A stretch of DNA of 64,000 bases, from positions 1 through 64,000 of the forward strand of contig OZ219864.1 in assembly GCA_964291445.2 (NCBI GenBank), read 5' to 3'. The translations under genes were made by a program, and so were the position numbers. Under the pieces are notes generated by a model. It made no database searches. It was not told the DNA's origin and worked only from the letters and a program-made list of their open reading frames with translations. This stretch comes from JAPOXR01 sp964291445. GTDB lineage: Bacteria > Pseudomonadota > Alphaproteobacteria > Rhodobacterales > Rhodobacteraceae. This document shows positions 16,685 through 24,683 of this stretch, in pieces (positions within the stretch are counted from its first letter, which is position 1; each line of letters begins with the position of its first letter).

Positions 16685-17197
16685 GTGCGGCACGGCACCT
16701 ACCGGCGCAAGACGCCGGTCCCCATGCATGTGGCCCGGTTTGACTGCCGGCCATGCCGGACCACCATCAGCCGTCTTCCCGATTTTGCCGCCGCCCGCTG
16801 CCCCGGCTCGCTGCAGGAGATCGAGGACAAGCTGGTCGTCCTGGCCGAGACCAGAAGCCGGTGGGCAGCAGCCAGGCAGCTGTGTCCCACCCATGACGAC
16901 ATGGCCAACGCGATCCGCCATCTCCTGGGCGTCCTGCATGCGGTCTCGGCCTTCCTGCATGCCGTGGTCACCATGCGGCCGGACCTGTTCATGGGATGTC
17001 CGGCGCAGGTGGTGGCAATGCGCGCCGCCCTTGGCACCGAAACGCTGCTGGTGGATTTGCGCCGGGAGATGACCGCGCAGCTGCAAGTCCTGCCGCCGCC
17101 GGTCGGATTCAGGCCGCCCTGGCTGCGCGGGAAACCGTCCACGGGGCCGCCAACACACCGTGAACCCTGTGCGGGCAGCGCCGAATTCGCCACATGA
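16685..17197 (+). CDS. Cys-rich, zinc-ribbon-like protein of Tn1
   Basis: 170 residues from GTG 16685, but the frame stays open far upstream and the bases just before encode FPPCLKGRSSCDCRLV, so the true start is probably earlier. Pairs of Cys (CLKGRSSCDC, then CRPCRTT) followed by ISRLPDF resemble the N-terminal zinc-binding part of small proteins that accompany some DDE transposases (DUF6431-like, from memory). The rest is helical. It ends 43 bases before the transposase start, in the same orientation, suggesting one operon. It may be an accessory DNA-binding subunit; no functional residue beyond the Cys pairs is recognised. The Tn2 copy lacks this region, so conservation cannot be tested here. 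Confidence 0.55.
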   Translation: MRHGTYRRKTPVPMHVARFDCRPCRTTISRLPDFAAARCPGSLQEIEDKLVVLAETRSRWAAARQLCPTHDDMANAIRHLLGVLHAVSAFLHAVVTMRPDLFMGCPAQVVAMRAALGTETLLVDLRREMTAQLQVLPPPVGFRPPWLRGKPSTGPPTHREPCAGSAEFAT

Positions 17198-17240
17198 GGC
17201 GAATCGGGCGCCTGGCGCCCTGCAAACAGGAGGCAATCCC

Positions 17241-18539
17241 ATGAAAGACACCGAAGGCGACTACCGGAAGGATGTGGCGCTGTTCCGCTTTGGCCTGATA
17301 TCCGAGGCATTGCACCTGCCGCCGAACGAGGTGGCACCCTGGCTGAAGCGGCAATCGGCGCGGGAGCATGCCATACCGGGCTCGCACCGGCGGCGGGTTG
17401 CCGTCACCACCATGCGTGACTGGATCAGGATTTATCGCAAGTCCGGCTTCGAGGGGCTGATGCCGAAACGGCGGCAGGATTGCGGCTCGGTCCGGAAGAT
17501 GCCGGAGGAGGTCGTGGAGACCTTGCTCTCGCTGCGCCGGGAGGGCATGGATCTCAGTATCCGGCAGGTCATCGACCGGGCCCGGAACATGGACGCCGTC
17601 CCCGAGGATGTTGTCATCGCGCCCTCCACCGTGCACCGGCTGTTTGTCCGCGAGGGGCTGATGGCACGCCGTCGCGAACGGCCGCAGGAGGATCTCAGGC
17701 GCTTTGCCACCGAGGCGGCCGGACAATTGTGGCAATCGGATGTCATGCATGGCCCGAAGGTCAGGGACAAGGACGGCCGCAAGCGCAGGACCTACCTGAT
17801 TGCCCTGCTGGATGATGCCACCCGGCTGGTCCCCTATGCGCATTTTGCCTTCAGCGAGAATGCGGCCGAATACCTGGTGGTACTGAAGGAGGCGGTCCAG
17901 CGGCGTGGCCTCGTGGAGCGGCTGTATTGCGACAATGGTGCCAGCTTCCGCTCCCGGCAATTGAAGATCATCTGCGGCAAGCTGGGCATCTCGCTCATGC
18001 ATGCCCGGCCGTACAAACCCCAGGGAAAGGGCAAGATCGAGCGATTTTTTCGCCGCTGCCGCGGCCAGGTGCTGGCCCCGCTCGAGGCGCGGGACATTCC
18101 CGATCTGGAGGCGCTCAACCGGCACTTCCGCTTCTGGCTCGAGGGTGAGTATCACAACACTCCCCACCGCGGCCTCGAGGGCGGGCGCACGCCGCTCGAG
18201 CAATGGGCTCTGACCTGCGAGCATGTCCGCCGGCCCGACCCGGGCATTGATCTTGACGACATGTTCCTCTTCGAGGCGGTCAGGAAGGTCTCCAAGGCCC
18301 GGACCGTCAGTCTCGATGGCCGCACCTACGAGGTCGATCCGGGAATGGGCGGCGACAAGGTCACGCTGCGCTACGATCCTGCGGCACCTATGGGGCGCCC
18401 GATCAAGGTGGTGCACGAGGGCAGGGATGCCGGGCTTGCCCGGTTGCTTGACCTCAATGCCAATGCAAGGATCAGGCGCGCCGCCGGTCCGGGCGTCGCC
18501 TTCCGGTCGCTCGAGCCGGACACAAAGGCGGAGGGCTGA
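17241..18539 (+). CDS. rve-type DDE transposase of Tn1
   Basis: 432 residues from ATG 17241, with AGGAGG at 17228-17233. Two N-terminal HTH-like segments (VTTMRDWIRIYRKSGFEGL; APSTVHRLFVREGLM) precede an integrase core: LWQSDVMHGP (Asp 1), LYCDNGASFRS (Asp 2) and PQGKGKIERFFR (Glu). A beta-barrel-like C-terminal part (RTVSLDGRTYEVDPGM) follows, as in TniA/Tn552-type transposases. It should catalyse strand transfer at the TGT...ACA ends with help from the AAA ATPase encoded 3 bases downstream. The gene is intact, unlike the Tn2 copy. Confidence 0.9.
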   Translation: MKDTEGDYRKDVALFRFGLISEALHLPPNEVAPWLKRQSAREHAIPGSHRRRVAVTTMRDWIRIYRKSGFEGLMPKRRQDCGSVRKMPEEVVETLLSLRREGMDLSIRQVIDRARNMDAVPEDVVIAPSTVHRLFVREGLMARRRERPQEDLRRFATEAAGQLWQSDVMHGPKVRDKDGRKRRTYLIALLDDATRLVPYAHFAFSENAAEYLVVLKEAVQRRGLVERLYCDNGASFRSRQLKIICGKLGISLMHARPYKPQGKGKIERFFRRCRGQVLAPLEARDIPDLEALNRHFRFWLEGEYHNTPHRGLEGGRTPLEQWALTCEHVRRPDPGIDLDDMFLFEAVRKVSKARTVSLDGRTYEVDPGMGGDKVTLRYDPAAPMGRPIKVVHEGRDAGLARLLDLNANARIRRAAGPGVAFRSLEPDTKAEG

Positions 18540-18542
18540 GCG

Positions 18543-19340
18543 ATGTATCTTCAGCATTTCGGGCTGAAGGGCTATCCCTTCGAGAAGACGCTCTGCTCGG
18601 ACGAGCTGTTCGAGACCGAGGCCCAGACCGAGGCCCGCGCCCGCATCGGGCACCTGATCGAGCTCAGGGGAATCGGCCGGCAGGCCAGCGAGCCGGGGGT
18701 CGGCAAGACCGTGCTCTGCCGGCAGGTGGCGGGCTCCCTGCATGAGGGTCTCCACCAGCTCCGCTACGTCTCGTTCTCCACCGGGACTGCCCGTGATACC
18801 TGGAATGTCATCGCCGCCGCCTTCGGCCTGGAAGAGGGCCAGTCCCGGGCCACGCTGTGCCGGCAGCTCAGGGTCGAGATGAACCGCCTTGTCCTCGAGG
18901 CCAGGAAGCTGCCGGTGCTCATCTTCGACGAGGCGCATCATCTTGGCAACGATGTGCTGGCCGAGTTCAAGCTCATGACCAATTACGAGATGGATTCCGG
19001 CAGCCGGCTCTGCCTGCTGCTGGTCGGGCTGACCGAGCTCAGGGGCCGTCAGGCAGCGGTACACGAGCCGCTGGCCCAGCGGATCGTCGTCAGCTGCCAT
19101 CTTCCGGGACTGCGCCACGAGGAGGTCGGCGCCTATGTCGAACACCGGATGCGGCTGGCCGGTGCCGATGTGCCGGTCTTCGAGAAACCGGCCATCGAGG
19201 CACTGGCGCTGGCATCGGGCCGCATCCCCCGCAAGATCGACCGGCTGGCCCACCACGCGCTGATCGCCGCCGCCGCCGATGGCGTGCGCGTGGCCGGCGA
19301 GCAGCATGTGGCCCAGGCCGCCGGCGAGGTGGTGCTGTGA
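18543..19340 (+). CDS. ExeA/TniB-like AAA ATPase of Tn1
   Basis: 265 residues. The start MYLQHFGLKGYPFEKT is the classic N-terminus of ExeA-like transposition ATPases. The Walker A segment is SEPGVGKT at residues 49-56, with Ser where Gly is usual, and Walker B is VLIFDE at 125-130, followed by AHHL. A sensor-type Arg and a lid (GRIPRKIDRLAHHALI) lie near the C-terminus. Such ATPases (MuB, TniB, TnsC) select the target and activate the transposase. It is three bases after the transposase stop, and its own stop overlaps the TOPRIM start in GTGA, so all are translated together. The same Walker A change is present in Tn2. Confidence 0.9.
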   Translation: MYLQHFGLKGYPFEKTLCSDELFETEAQTEARARIGHLIELRGIGRQASEPGVGKTVLCRQVAGSLHEGLHQLRYVSFSTGTARDTWNVIAAAFGLEEGQSRATLCRQLRVEMNRLVLEARKLPVLIFDEAHHLGNDVLAEFKLMTNYEMDSGSRLCLLLVGLTELRGRQAAVHEPLAQRIVVSCHLPGLRHEEVGAYVEHRMRLAGADVPVFEKPAIEALALASGRIPRKIDRLAHHALIAAAADGVRVAGEQHVAQAAGEVVL

Positions 19341-20131
19341 ACGGCGGTCGGGCCGATGCGGCGCGGACAATCCCGCTGGCGGTGGTGGCCACCGGGCTCG
19401 GCTACCGGAAGGACCCCACCGACCGCTCCCGCTGGAAGCGCCCGGGCTCGGTTATCAGCATCAATGGCCCGAAGTTCTACGACCACATCGCCGGGTGCGG
19501 TGGCGGCGGCGCCATCGATCTCGTCATCCATGCCGAGGGGTGCGGCTTCCTCGAGGCGCTCCGTCGCCTCGAGGCCCTCCCATGCACCACAGAGCAGGAA
19601 TGGGCCCGGGTGCATCGCTATTTGTGCCGGGAGCGGGAGCTCGACCCGGGCCTGGTCGACCATGCCAGGCGCATCGGCATCCTCGAGGCCGACAGCCGCG
19701 CCAATGCCGTGTTCGTCTGCCGGGGCCGGGATGGCAGAAGGACCGGTGCCGAGCTGGTCGGGACCGGCGGCGGCCGGTCCTTCCGGGGCATGGCCCGGGG
19801 AAGCCGCAAATCGGCAGGCGGCTTCTGGATTGCCCGGCAGGAGACCCCGAAGCGTGCGCTCCTTGCCGAGGGCGCAATCGATGCCCTCTCGGCATGGAGC
19901 CTTGCCGAGGCAGCCGGGATCGATATCGTCATCTCGACTGCCGGCGTGACCGGCAGGATGCCGGAATGGATTGGCGGGCTGCGGCTCGAGACGATCTTCT
20001 GCGGCTACGACGCCGATGATGCCGGTGACCACGCGGCCGGCATGCTCGCAGCGCAGGATCCGGCGATCCGGCGCCTGCGGCCGGATGGCGGCAAGGACTG
20101 GAACGACATGCTGCGGGCACGGTCCTGCTGA
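19337..20131 (+). CDS. TOPRIM primase-like protein (DUF3991-type) of Tn1
   Basis: 264 residues from GTG 19337, which overlaps the ATPase stop by four bases. The N-terminal part (SVISINGPKFYDHIAGCGGG, then GAIDLVIH) resembles the DUF3991 region that precedes TOPRIM domains in mobile-element primases. The TOPRIM metal-binding motifs are visible: LLAEGAIDAL with Glu178 and FCGYDADDAGD with Asp225/Asp227. The end (GGKDWNDML) is also usual for such proteins. TOPRIM domains act in primer synthesis, strand cutting or nicking. Helicase and separate zinc-finger domains are absent, so it is a minimal protein. Its place in the transposition operon, kept in Tn2 and Tn3, suggests a role in the transposon's own life cycle. 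Confidence 0.88.
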   Translation: MNGGRADAARTIPLAVVATGLGYRKDPTDRSRWKRPGSVISINGPKFYDHIAGCGGGGAIDLVIHAEGCGFLEALRRLEALPCTTEQEWARVHRYLCRERELDPGLVDHARRIGILEADSRANAVFVCRGRDGRRTGAELVGTGGGRSFRGMARGSRKSAGGFWIARQETPKRALLAEGAIDALSAWSLAEAAGIDIVISTAGVTGRMPEWIGGLRLETIFCGYDADDAGDHAAGMLAAQDPAIRRLRPDGGKDWNDMLRARSC

Positions 20132-20159
20132 AAAGCCTGCCGGGAAAGAGAGTTCTGGC

Positions 20160-20175
20160 GGGTGTCATGACACCC
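20160..20175. repeat. Perfect palindrome near the Tn1 right end
   Basis: GGGTGTCATGACACCC, 16 bp, between the TOPRIM stop and the right terminus. It is also in Tn2 at 23846-23861. The half-site GGGTGTCA recurs within 12 bases of the left end of the relic at 14311 (TGTAGGGTGTCACATTA). It may be a transposase or ATPase binding site, or a hairpin terminator lacking a T run. Confidence 0.7.
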
Positions 20176-20388
20176 CGGCAATCGGCCCGTCCGGCTCCGC
20201 CGGTCCTGGCCCGTCACGTGATCTCCTTCTTTCCCGGCAGCCTCTCCCAGCGGCAATTGCTCTCCAGCATGGCGACCGGGAGAGCGGGCCTGCACAGTCA
20301 GACCGGCACAATGCGGGAAGAATTGTCGCAAGGCGCGCGGAATAGCGCGGGAAACTCGCGACGAAGCAATCCAAAAACCAACAATGCC

Positions 20389-20732
20389 TTTGCCCCGCCG
20401 ATGGCGAGCTTCCGCCGCGGACGCGACTTCGCGTCCCTGTAGGGCTGACACCCCGGGAGCATTCCACGGCCGGCCGGCAGCGGCTCGGGCGGATCACCAA
20501 GATGGGACAGCGGGATCTCAGGCAATTGCTGGTCCTCGGTGCCACCGCGGTGCTCAGGCACCGGCGAGAGAGCGAGGTGCAGGAAGATCCCTGGCTGGCG
20601 AGGATGATATCCGGGAAGCCGCCGAAGCTGGTGGCGGTGGCGCTGGCGAACAAGATGGCGCGCATCATCTGGGCGCTGTCGGTGAAGAGCGAGGATTACC
20701 GCACGCCGGCGGCGATGGCGGCAGCGAAATGA
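20389..20732 (+). pseudogene. IS1111-type transposase, C-terminal part (copy 2)
   Basis: This continues from 16305 after removal of Tn1. Phe-Ala-Pro-Pro, MASFRRGRDFASL then TAG, followed in another frame by LTPREHSTAGRQRLGRI, MGQRDLRQLLVLGAT and RTPAAMAAAK. The stop and frameshift are at the same place as in copy 1, so this is an inherited defect. The catalytic Ser region of the Tnp domain spans the break. Confidence 0.8.
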
Positions 20733-21316
20733 CTACCGGGAAAGAAAATGAATACCTGGGCTCTGCAGAGCCGGCGCTCGAGAGCGTGATCTGCGGATAA
20801 CCCCGGTCGGTGCGGCCAGGCGACAGACAACATAGGGGCAAAAGGTCATTGAAGACGGGGTCGGAAAAACCAGTATTCCCCGCAGGGCTTCGAGCCCGTT
20901 CAACCGATTTGGATCCGATCCACGTACACCATATGGGCCCGCAGCGAATGAATGCTGCACCGAGAGGCCGGACATACGACAGTACCTCGTATGACCAGAA
21001 TCAAGGAATAGAGAAGTACAAGAAGTAGTACTTGTACACGCGGGCCTTCCCTGTGGAAAACTCCGCGGTTGCCGTGCAGCTTCGCCTTCTCCATTCTTGA
21101 GCCGGGCTCGCCGTCGCCAGCTGTCACCGACTGACTTCCGGCAACGACGAAGCGGGGTGTCATGCCCCGCAAGGCGGGTCGGACCGATAGTGCCTTGGAT
21201 CACGAAAGTGGATCCGTGTTTAAGCATGGTCGGCCCGCCTTCCCGAGCGCCTCCCGGGTCCTGGATGGATGCCTGGGTTTTTGAACCGGATCATCGCGAG
21301 AATAGGAGCGGGAGAC
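20733..21316 (+). other. Noncoding spacer upstream of IS110 copy 2
   Basis: The inverted counterpart of 9142-9726 with many scattered differences. No ORF is supportable. It is the expected location of an IS110 bridge RNA and of the IS110 left boundary; the two copies give a natural alignment for finding the conserved core and the variable target-binding loop. Confidence 0.4.
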
Positions 21317-22255
21317 ATGGCAAATCTAGTGGCAGGCATTGATGTCAGCAAGGACAAACTGGACATCCATCTGGATGGCGAGGACAGGACACTTCCCAAT
21401 AACCGGGACGGCTTCCGGGCCATTGCCAGATGGTTCGGAAGGAAGAAGGTCGGCCGGGTCATCCTCGAGGCCACCGGGCGCATGCACCGGGCACTCTTGC
21501 AATCCCTGCATGCGAAGGGCTTTGCCGTCTGCGTCGTCAACCCCCGCCAGTCCAGGGATTTTGCCAAAGCCAGCGGAAAGCTCGCCAAGACCGACCGGGT
21601 CGATGCCAGGATGCTGGCCGCCTTCGGCGTCGCCTTCCCGGACATGGCGCCTGCCGAGCCGCGCGGGCATCTCCTCGAGCAACTCGGCGACATGCTGGTG
21701 GCACGGGAAATGCTTGTCGATCAGCGGGCGAAGGCGAGGATCGTGCACGCCGAGCTCGGCGATCCGCTGTCCAGAAAGCGGCTCCCCCGTCTCGTTGCCA
21801 TGTATGACCGAGAGATCGAGCGCTATGACAAGGCGATCAGGGAGTTGATTGATGGCGATTCCACCCATGCCGAGCGCTACCGGATCCTGACCTCGATCCC
21901 CGGTATCGGGCCGGTCACCGCGGCAGCGCTGATCTCGTGGATGGCCGAGCTCGGCAGCATCGGCAATCGCCAGGCAGCGGCGCTCATTGGCGTGGCGCCA
22001 TTCGCCCGCGACAGCGGGGTCCATTCCGGGGCACGGCACGTGGCCGGCGGGCGCAGGAGGCCACGAGATCTGCTCTACATGGCAGCCTTGACGGCGAAAT
22101 CGCACAATCCGCAGATGATCATGATCTACCAGCGGCTGCGGAACCAGGGCAAGCACCACAACGTGGCGCTGGTGGCGGTGATGCGCAAGCTCATCGTCAC
22201 TGCCAACGCGCTCCTTCGCGATGGTCGTGCCTGGTCGGAGCGGGCGCCGGCCTGA
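21317..22255 (+). CDS. IS110-family transposase/recombinase (copy 2)
   Basis: 312 residues from ATG 21317 (MANLVAGIDVSKDKLDIHL), preceded by GGAGCGGGAGAC. The motifs match copy 1: ILEATGRMHRALL, KTDRVDARMLA, SIPGIGPVTAAALI and GVAPFARDSGVHSG. The stretch from about residue 120 to 188 (DMAPAEPRGHLLEQLGDML... VAMYDREIERYDKAIREL) is quite different from copy 1, while both flanks are almost the same. This is a mosaic between two related alleles. Open and possibly functional. Confidence 0.88.
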   Translation: MANLVAGIDVSKDKLDIHLDGEDRTLPNNRDGFRAIARWFGRKKVGRVILEATGRMHRALLQSLHAKGFAVCVVNPRQSRDFAKASGKLAKTDRVDARMLAAFGVAFPDMAPAEPRGHLLEQLGDMLVAREMLVDQRAKARIVHAELGDPLSRKRLPRLVAMYDREIERYDKAIRELIDGDSTHAERYRILTSIPGIGPVTAAALISWMAELGSIGNRQAAALIGVAPFARDSGVHSGARHVAGGRRRPRDLLYMAALTAKSHNPQMIMIYQRLRNQGKHHNVALVAVMRKLIVTANALLRDGRAWSERAPA

Positions 22256-22493
22256 CCGCCTGCCGCCGAGGCGGCGTTCATGAAGCGGATGCCTCCTGCT
22301 GCCTGCGGCAGCGGGGCAGATCGGCGTGTCTGGCAGCATCGGCGGGCTGTGGAGAACAACTGTATGACCTGTGTATGGATTTGTATAAACTCGGGGCAAC
22401 TTCAAAAAACCCCCTTGCAATCAAACATGGATGCTTGACCGCAGTCACGAGTTGTTCAGAATCCTGCTTGCACCACGGGGGGCGTCCACATAC

Positions 22494-22980
22494 GTTCGGC
22501 CAAGCCGTGATTGCCCATCCTGCCAGCATTTGCGAACCATCACTCCCGGCCTGGCCGCCGCCGCAGCGCCCCCCGGCACTGACCACCTGTTATTTCCTGA
22601 ACTATGTCGTCAGACATAATGTGAACATTCTCGAATTGGTCCAACGGATATCCGGCCGGATCAATCCGGGACAGTGACGACAACTCTTCTTTCCAGGCAG
22701 AAATATCTCGCGGGACCGCCGCGGGGACCGCCGCTGAAGCGCGGCTCTGCTCGCCACGGGCCGCTTGGGTGTGCCTGGCGCGAGCTGACGGCAGGAACTG
22801 GCCGGCAACGCCGGAGTGGCGTGTTCGCGGCCCGCCGGAGACCTGTTGCATCAAATCTGCACCTGCGGCGGGAGGTCCCCGGGAAAACGGAGCAAACCGG
22901 GAAAAAATTCCTGCTTCGAGCCGGAACAATTCGGGACATTCAGGTCGGGATAGAGTGAGAACCAACACCACCCTCAACCG
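22494..22980. other. Unassigned segment between two IS1111 copies
   Basis: No gene is recognised. Between about 22635 and 22860 the order of short matches (TTTCCAGGCAG, GCGGCTCTG, GACGGCAGG) faintly parallels 16372-16570 inside the Tn1 left arm, so this may be a decayed transposon left arm. That similarity was judged by eye and is weak. The last 120 bases resemble nothing else in the window. Confidence 0.3.
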
Positions 22981-23113
22981 ATGGAGCATCCACCCCCTCC
23001 GAACGGCGTCACAATGCGCCAGAGAAAACGCCAGATCAACTGCGCGTAAAAACGACGAGGAGAGCGTCCATGGAACACACTACCATCATCGGCATCGACA
23101 TATCAAAGCGAAG
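22981..23113 (+). pseudogene. IS1111 left end and first codons (copy 3)
   Basis: Begins ATGGAGCATCCACCCC, then the same leader as the other IS1111 copies and ATG 23070, encoding MEHTTIIGIDISKR before the RIT2 hairpin interrupts it at 23114. The subterminal repeat is mutated (GCATCCACC instead of GTGGACGCC). The rest of this copy is not in the window. Confidence 0.8.
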
Positions 23114-23636
23114 AGATGTTGCACGCAACATCTCAACGCATATGTTGCGTTCCGGATTATGTTGCGGCGGCTTTTGAAGTCCCGGCCAGGCAACGTCACC
23201 GGACAAATCTGCGCAACATATCATTCCTGCAGCCATCGGCGTTCACTGGTCAGTCTATGGCCGCTTGCGTGTTGCGGAAGGCCGGACCCGGGACCCGGAT
23301 CTGCGACCCTGCGCAACGTGACCCTGTCCGCTCAGAGCGCGGCGAGGAAGGCCATCACCCCCTTCTCATCCTTCCACGGCCGGTTCGGCCCGGGCTCGGC
23401 GGTATCGGTGAGCGCCATCGCCCTGGCCTTCATCTCGAGATCGATCTCGGCATAGATGTTGGTGGTCTCGAGACTGACATGGCCGAGCCAGGCGAGGATG
23501 GTGTTGATATCCACTCCGGACCCGAGGAGGTGGCAGGCGCAGGAATGACGAACCATGTGCGGGCTGATCTTCCTGTCGCCGAGTGCCGGCACCCTGGCGG
23601 CGCAGCGCTCGACCAGCCGGTAGACGCCGTGGCGGG
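23114..23636 (-). mobile_element. RIT2: truncated second RIT element
   Basis: It starts with the hairpin AGATGTTGCACGCAACATCT, continues with a diverged version of the RIT inverted repeat (ATGTTGCGTTCCGGATTATG and so on) and the 3' end of ritC. It inserted into IS1111 copy 3 and was cut by Tn2 at 23637. Comparison with the intact element shows that the end hairpin is a fixed feature. Confidence 0.85.
23332..23636 (-). pseudogene. ritC: ritC C-terminal fragment (RIT2)
   Basis: RHGVYRLVERCAARVPALGD, HMVRHSCACHLL (His-x-x-Arg), WLGHVSLETTNIYAEI (His, Tyr nucleophile) and WKDEKGVMAFLAAL match the end of ritC at 7494 with scattered changes. The N-terminal two thirds are gone; the break is the Tn2 insertion, whose 5-bp target here reads GCGGG on this side. 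Confidence 0.85.
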
Positions 23637-23888
23637 TGTTGGTTTTTGGATTGCTTCGTCGCGAGTTTCCCGCGCTATTCCGCGCGCCTTGCGACAATTC
23701 TTCCCGCATTGTGCCGGTCTGACTGTGCAGGCCCGCTCTCCCGGTCGCCATGCTGGAGAGCAATTGCCGCTGGGAGAGGCTGCCGGGAAAGAAGGAGATC
23801 ACGTGACGGGCCAGGACCGGCGGAGCCGGACGGGCCGATTGCCGGGGTGTCATGACACCCGCCAGAACTCTCTTTCCCGGCAGGCTTT

Positions 23889-24683
23889 TCAGCAGGACCG
23901 TGCCCGCAGCATGTCGTTCCAGTCCTTGCCGCCATCCGGCCGCAGGCGCCGGATCGCCGGATCCTGCGCTGCGAGCATGCCGGCCGCGTGGTCACCGGCA
24001 TCATCGGCGTCGTAGCCGCAGAAGATCGTCTCGAGCCGCAGCCCGCCAATCCATTCCGGCATCCTGCCGGTCACGCCGGCAGTCGAGATGACGATATCGA
24101 TCCCGGCTGCCTCGGCAAGGCTCCATGCCGAGAGGGCATCGATTGCGCCCTCGGCAAGGAGCGCACGCTTCGGGGTCTCCTGCCGGGCAATCCAGAAGCC
24201 GCCTGCCGATTTGCGGCTTCCCCGGGCCATGCCCCGGAAGGACCGGCCGCCGCCGGTCCCGACCAGCTCGGCACCGGTCCTTCTGCCATCCCGGCCCCGG
24301 CAGACGAACACGGCATTGGCGCGGCTGTCGGCCTCGAGGATGCCGATGCGCCTGGCATGGTCGACCAGGCCCGGGTCGAGCTCCCGCTCCCGGCACAAAT
24401 AGCGATGCACCCGGGCCCATTCCTGCTCTGTGGTGCATGGGAGGGCCTCGAGGCGACGGAGCGCCTCGAGGAAGCCGCACCCCTCGGCATGGATGACGAG
24501 ATCGATGGCGCCGCCGCCACCGCACCCGGCGATGTGGTCGTAGAACTTCGGGCCATTGATGCTGATAACCGAGCCCGGGCGCTTCCAGCGGGAGCGGTCG
24601 GTGGGGTCCTTCCGGTAGCCGAGCCCGGTGGCCACCACCGCCAGCGGGATTGTCCGCGCCGCATCGGCCCGACCGCCGTTCAC
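23889..24683 (-). CDS. TOPRIM primase-like protein of Tn2
   Basis: Same length and almost the same sequence as the Tn1 protein (264 residues, GTG start at 24683 overlapping the ATPase stop). The Glu of LLAEGAIDAL and the Asp pair of GYDADDAGD are kept. The gene itself is intact although its transposase has been broken. Because the ends of Tn2 are no longer both present, it is probably immobile, but the protein could act in trans on Tn1. Confidence 0.88.
   Translation of the reverse strand: MNGGRADAARTIPLAVVATGLGYRKDPTDRSRWKRPGSVISINGPKFYDHIAGCGGGGAIDLVIHAEGCGFLEALRRLEALPCTTEQEWARVHRYLCRERELDPGLVDHARRIGILEADSRANAVFVCRGRDGRRTGAELVGTGGGRSFRGMARGSRKSAGGFWIARQETPKRALLAEGAIDALSAWSLAEAAGIDIVISTAGVTGRMPEWIGGLRLETIFCGYDADDAGDHAAGMLAAQDPAIRRLRPDGGKDWNDMLRARSC

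Larger units (their letters stand above)
16306..20383 (+). mobile_element. Tn1: TGT...ACA transposon with transposase, AAA ATPase and TOPRIM genes
   Basis: 4078 bp. The left end is TGTAGGGTCTCACATTA at 16306; the right end, read inward from 20383, is TGTTGGTTTTTGGATTGC. Both termini are TGT...ACA and the 5-bp target ATGCC is duplicated at 16301-16305 and 20384-20388, confirmed against the uninterrupted IS1111 copy 1. TG...CA ends, 5-bp duplications, an rve transposase and an AAA partner place it with the Mu/Tn7/Tn552/Tn5053 class. The cargo-like fourth gene is a TOPRIM protein. An inverted copy (Tn2) is at 23637-29864. Confidence 0.9.
15529..22493 (+). mobile_element. IS1111/IS110 pair (copy 2), split by Tn1
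   Basis: The left end (ATGGAGTGGACGCCCC at 15529) and the right end (GGGGCGTCCACATAC, finishing at 22493) match copy 1. The element consists of 15529-16305 plus 20384-22493; Tn1 (16306-20383) lies inside the IS1111 transposase gene, with the 5-bp target ATGCC duplicated. With Tn1 removed, the order of IS1111 gene, noncoding spacer, IS110 gene and right end is that of copy 1 in inverted orientation. Confidence 0.8.

Noticed and set aside
17109..19370. 753-codon minus-strand open frame over the Tn1 transposase and ATPase genes
   Set aside because: Mirror of strongly supported genes; GC-rich DNA leaves long antisense frames open, and its translation has no recognisable motif.
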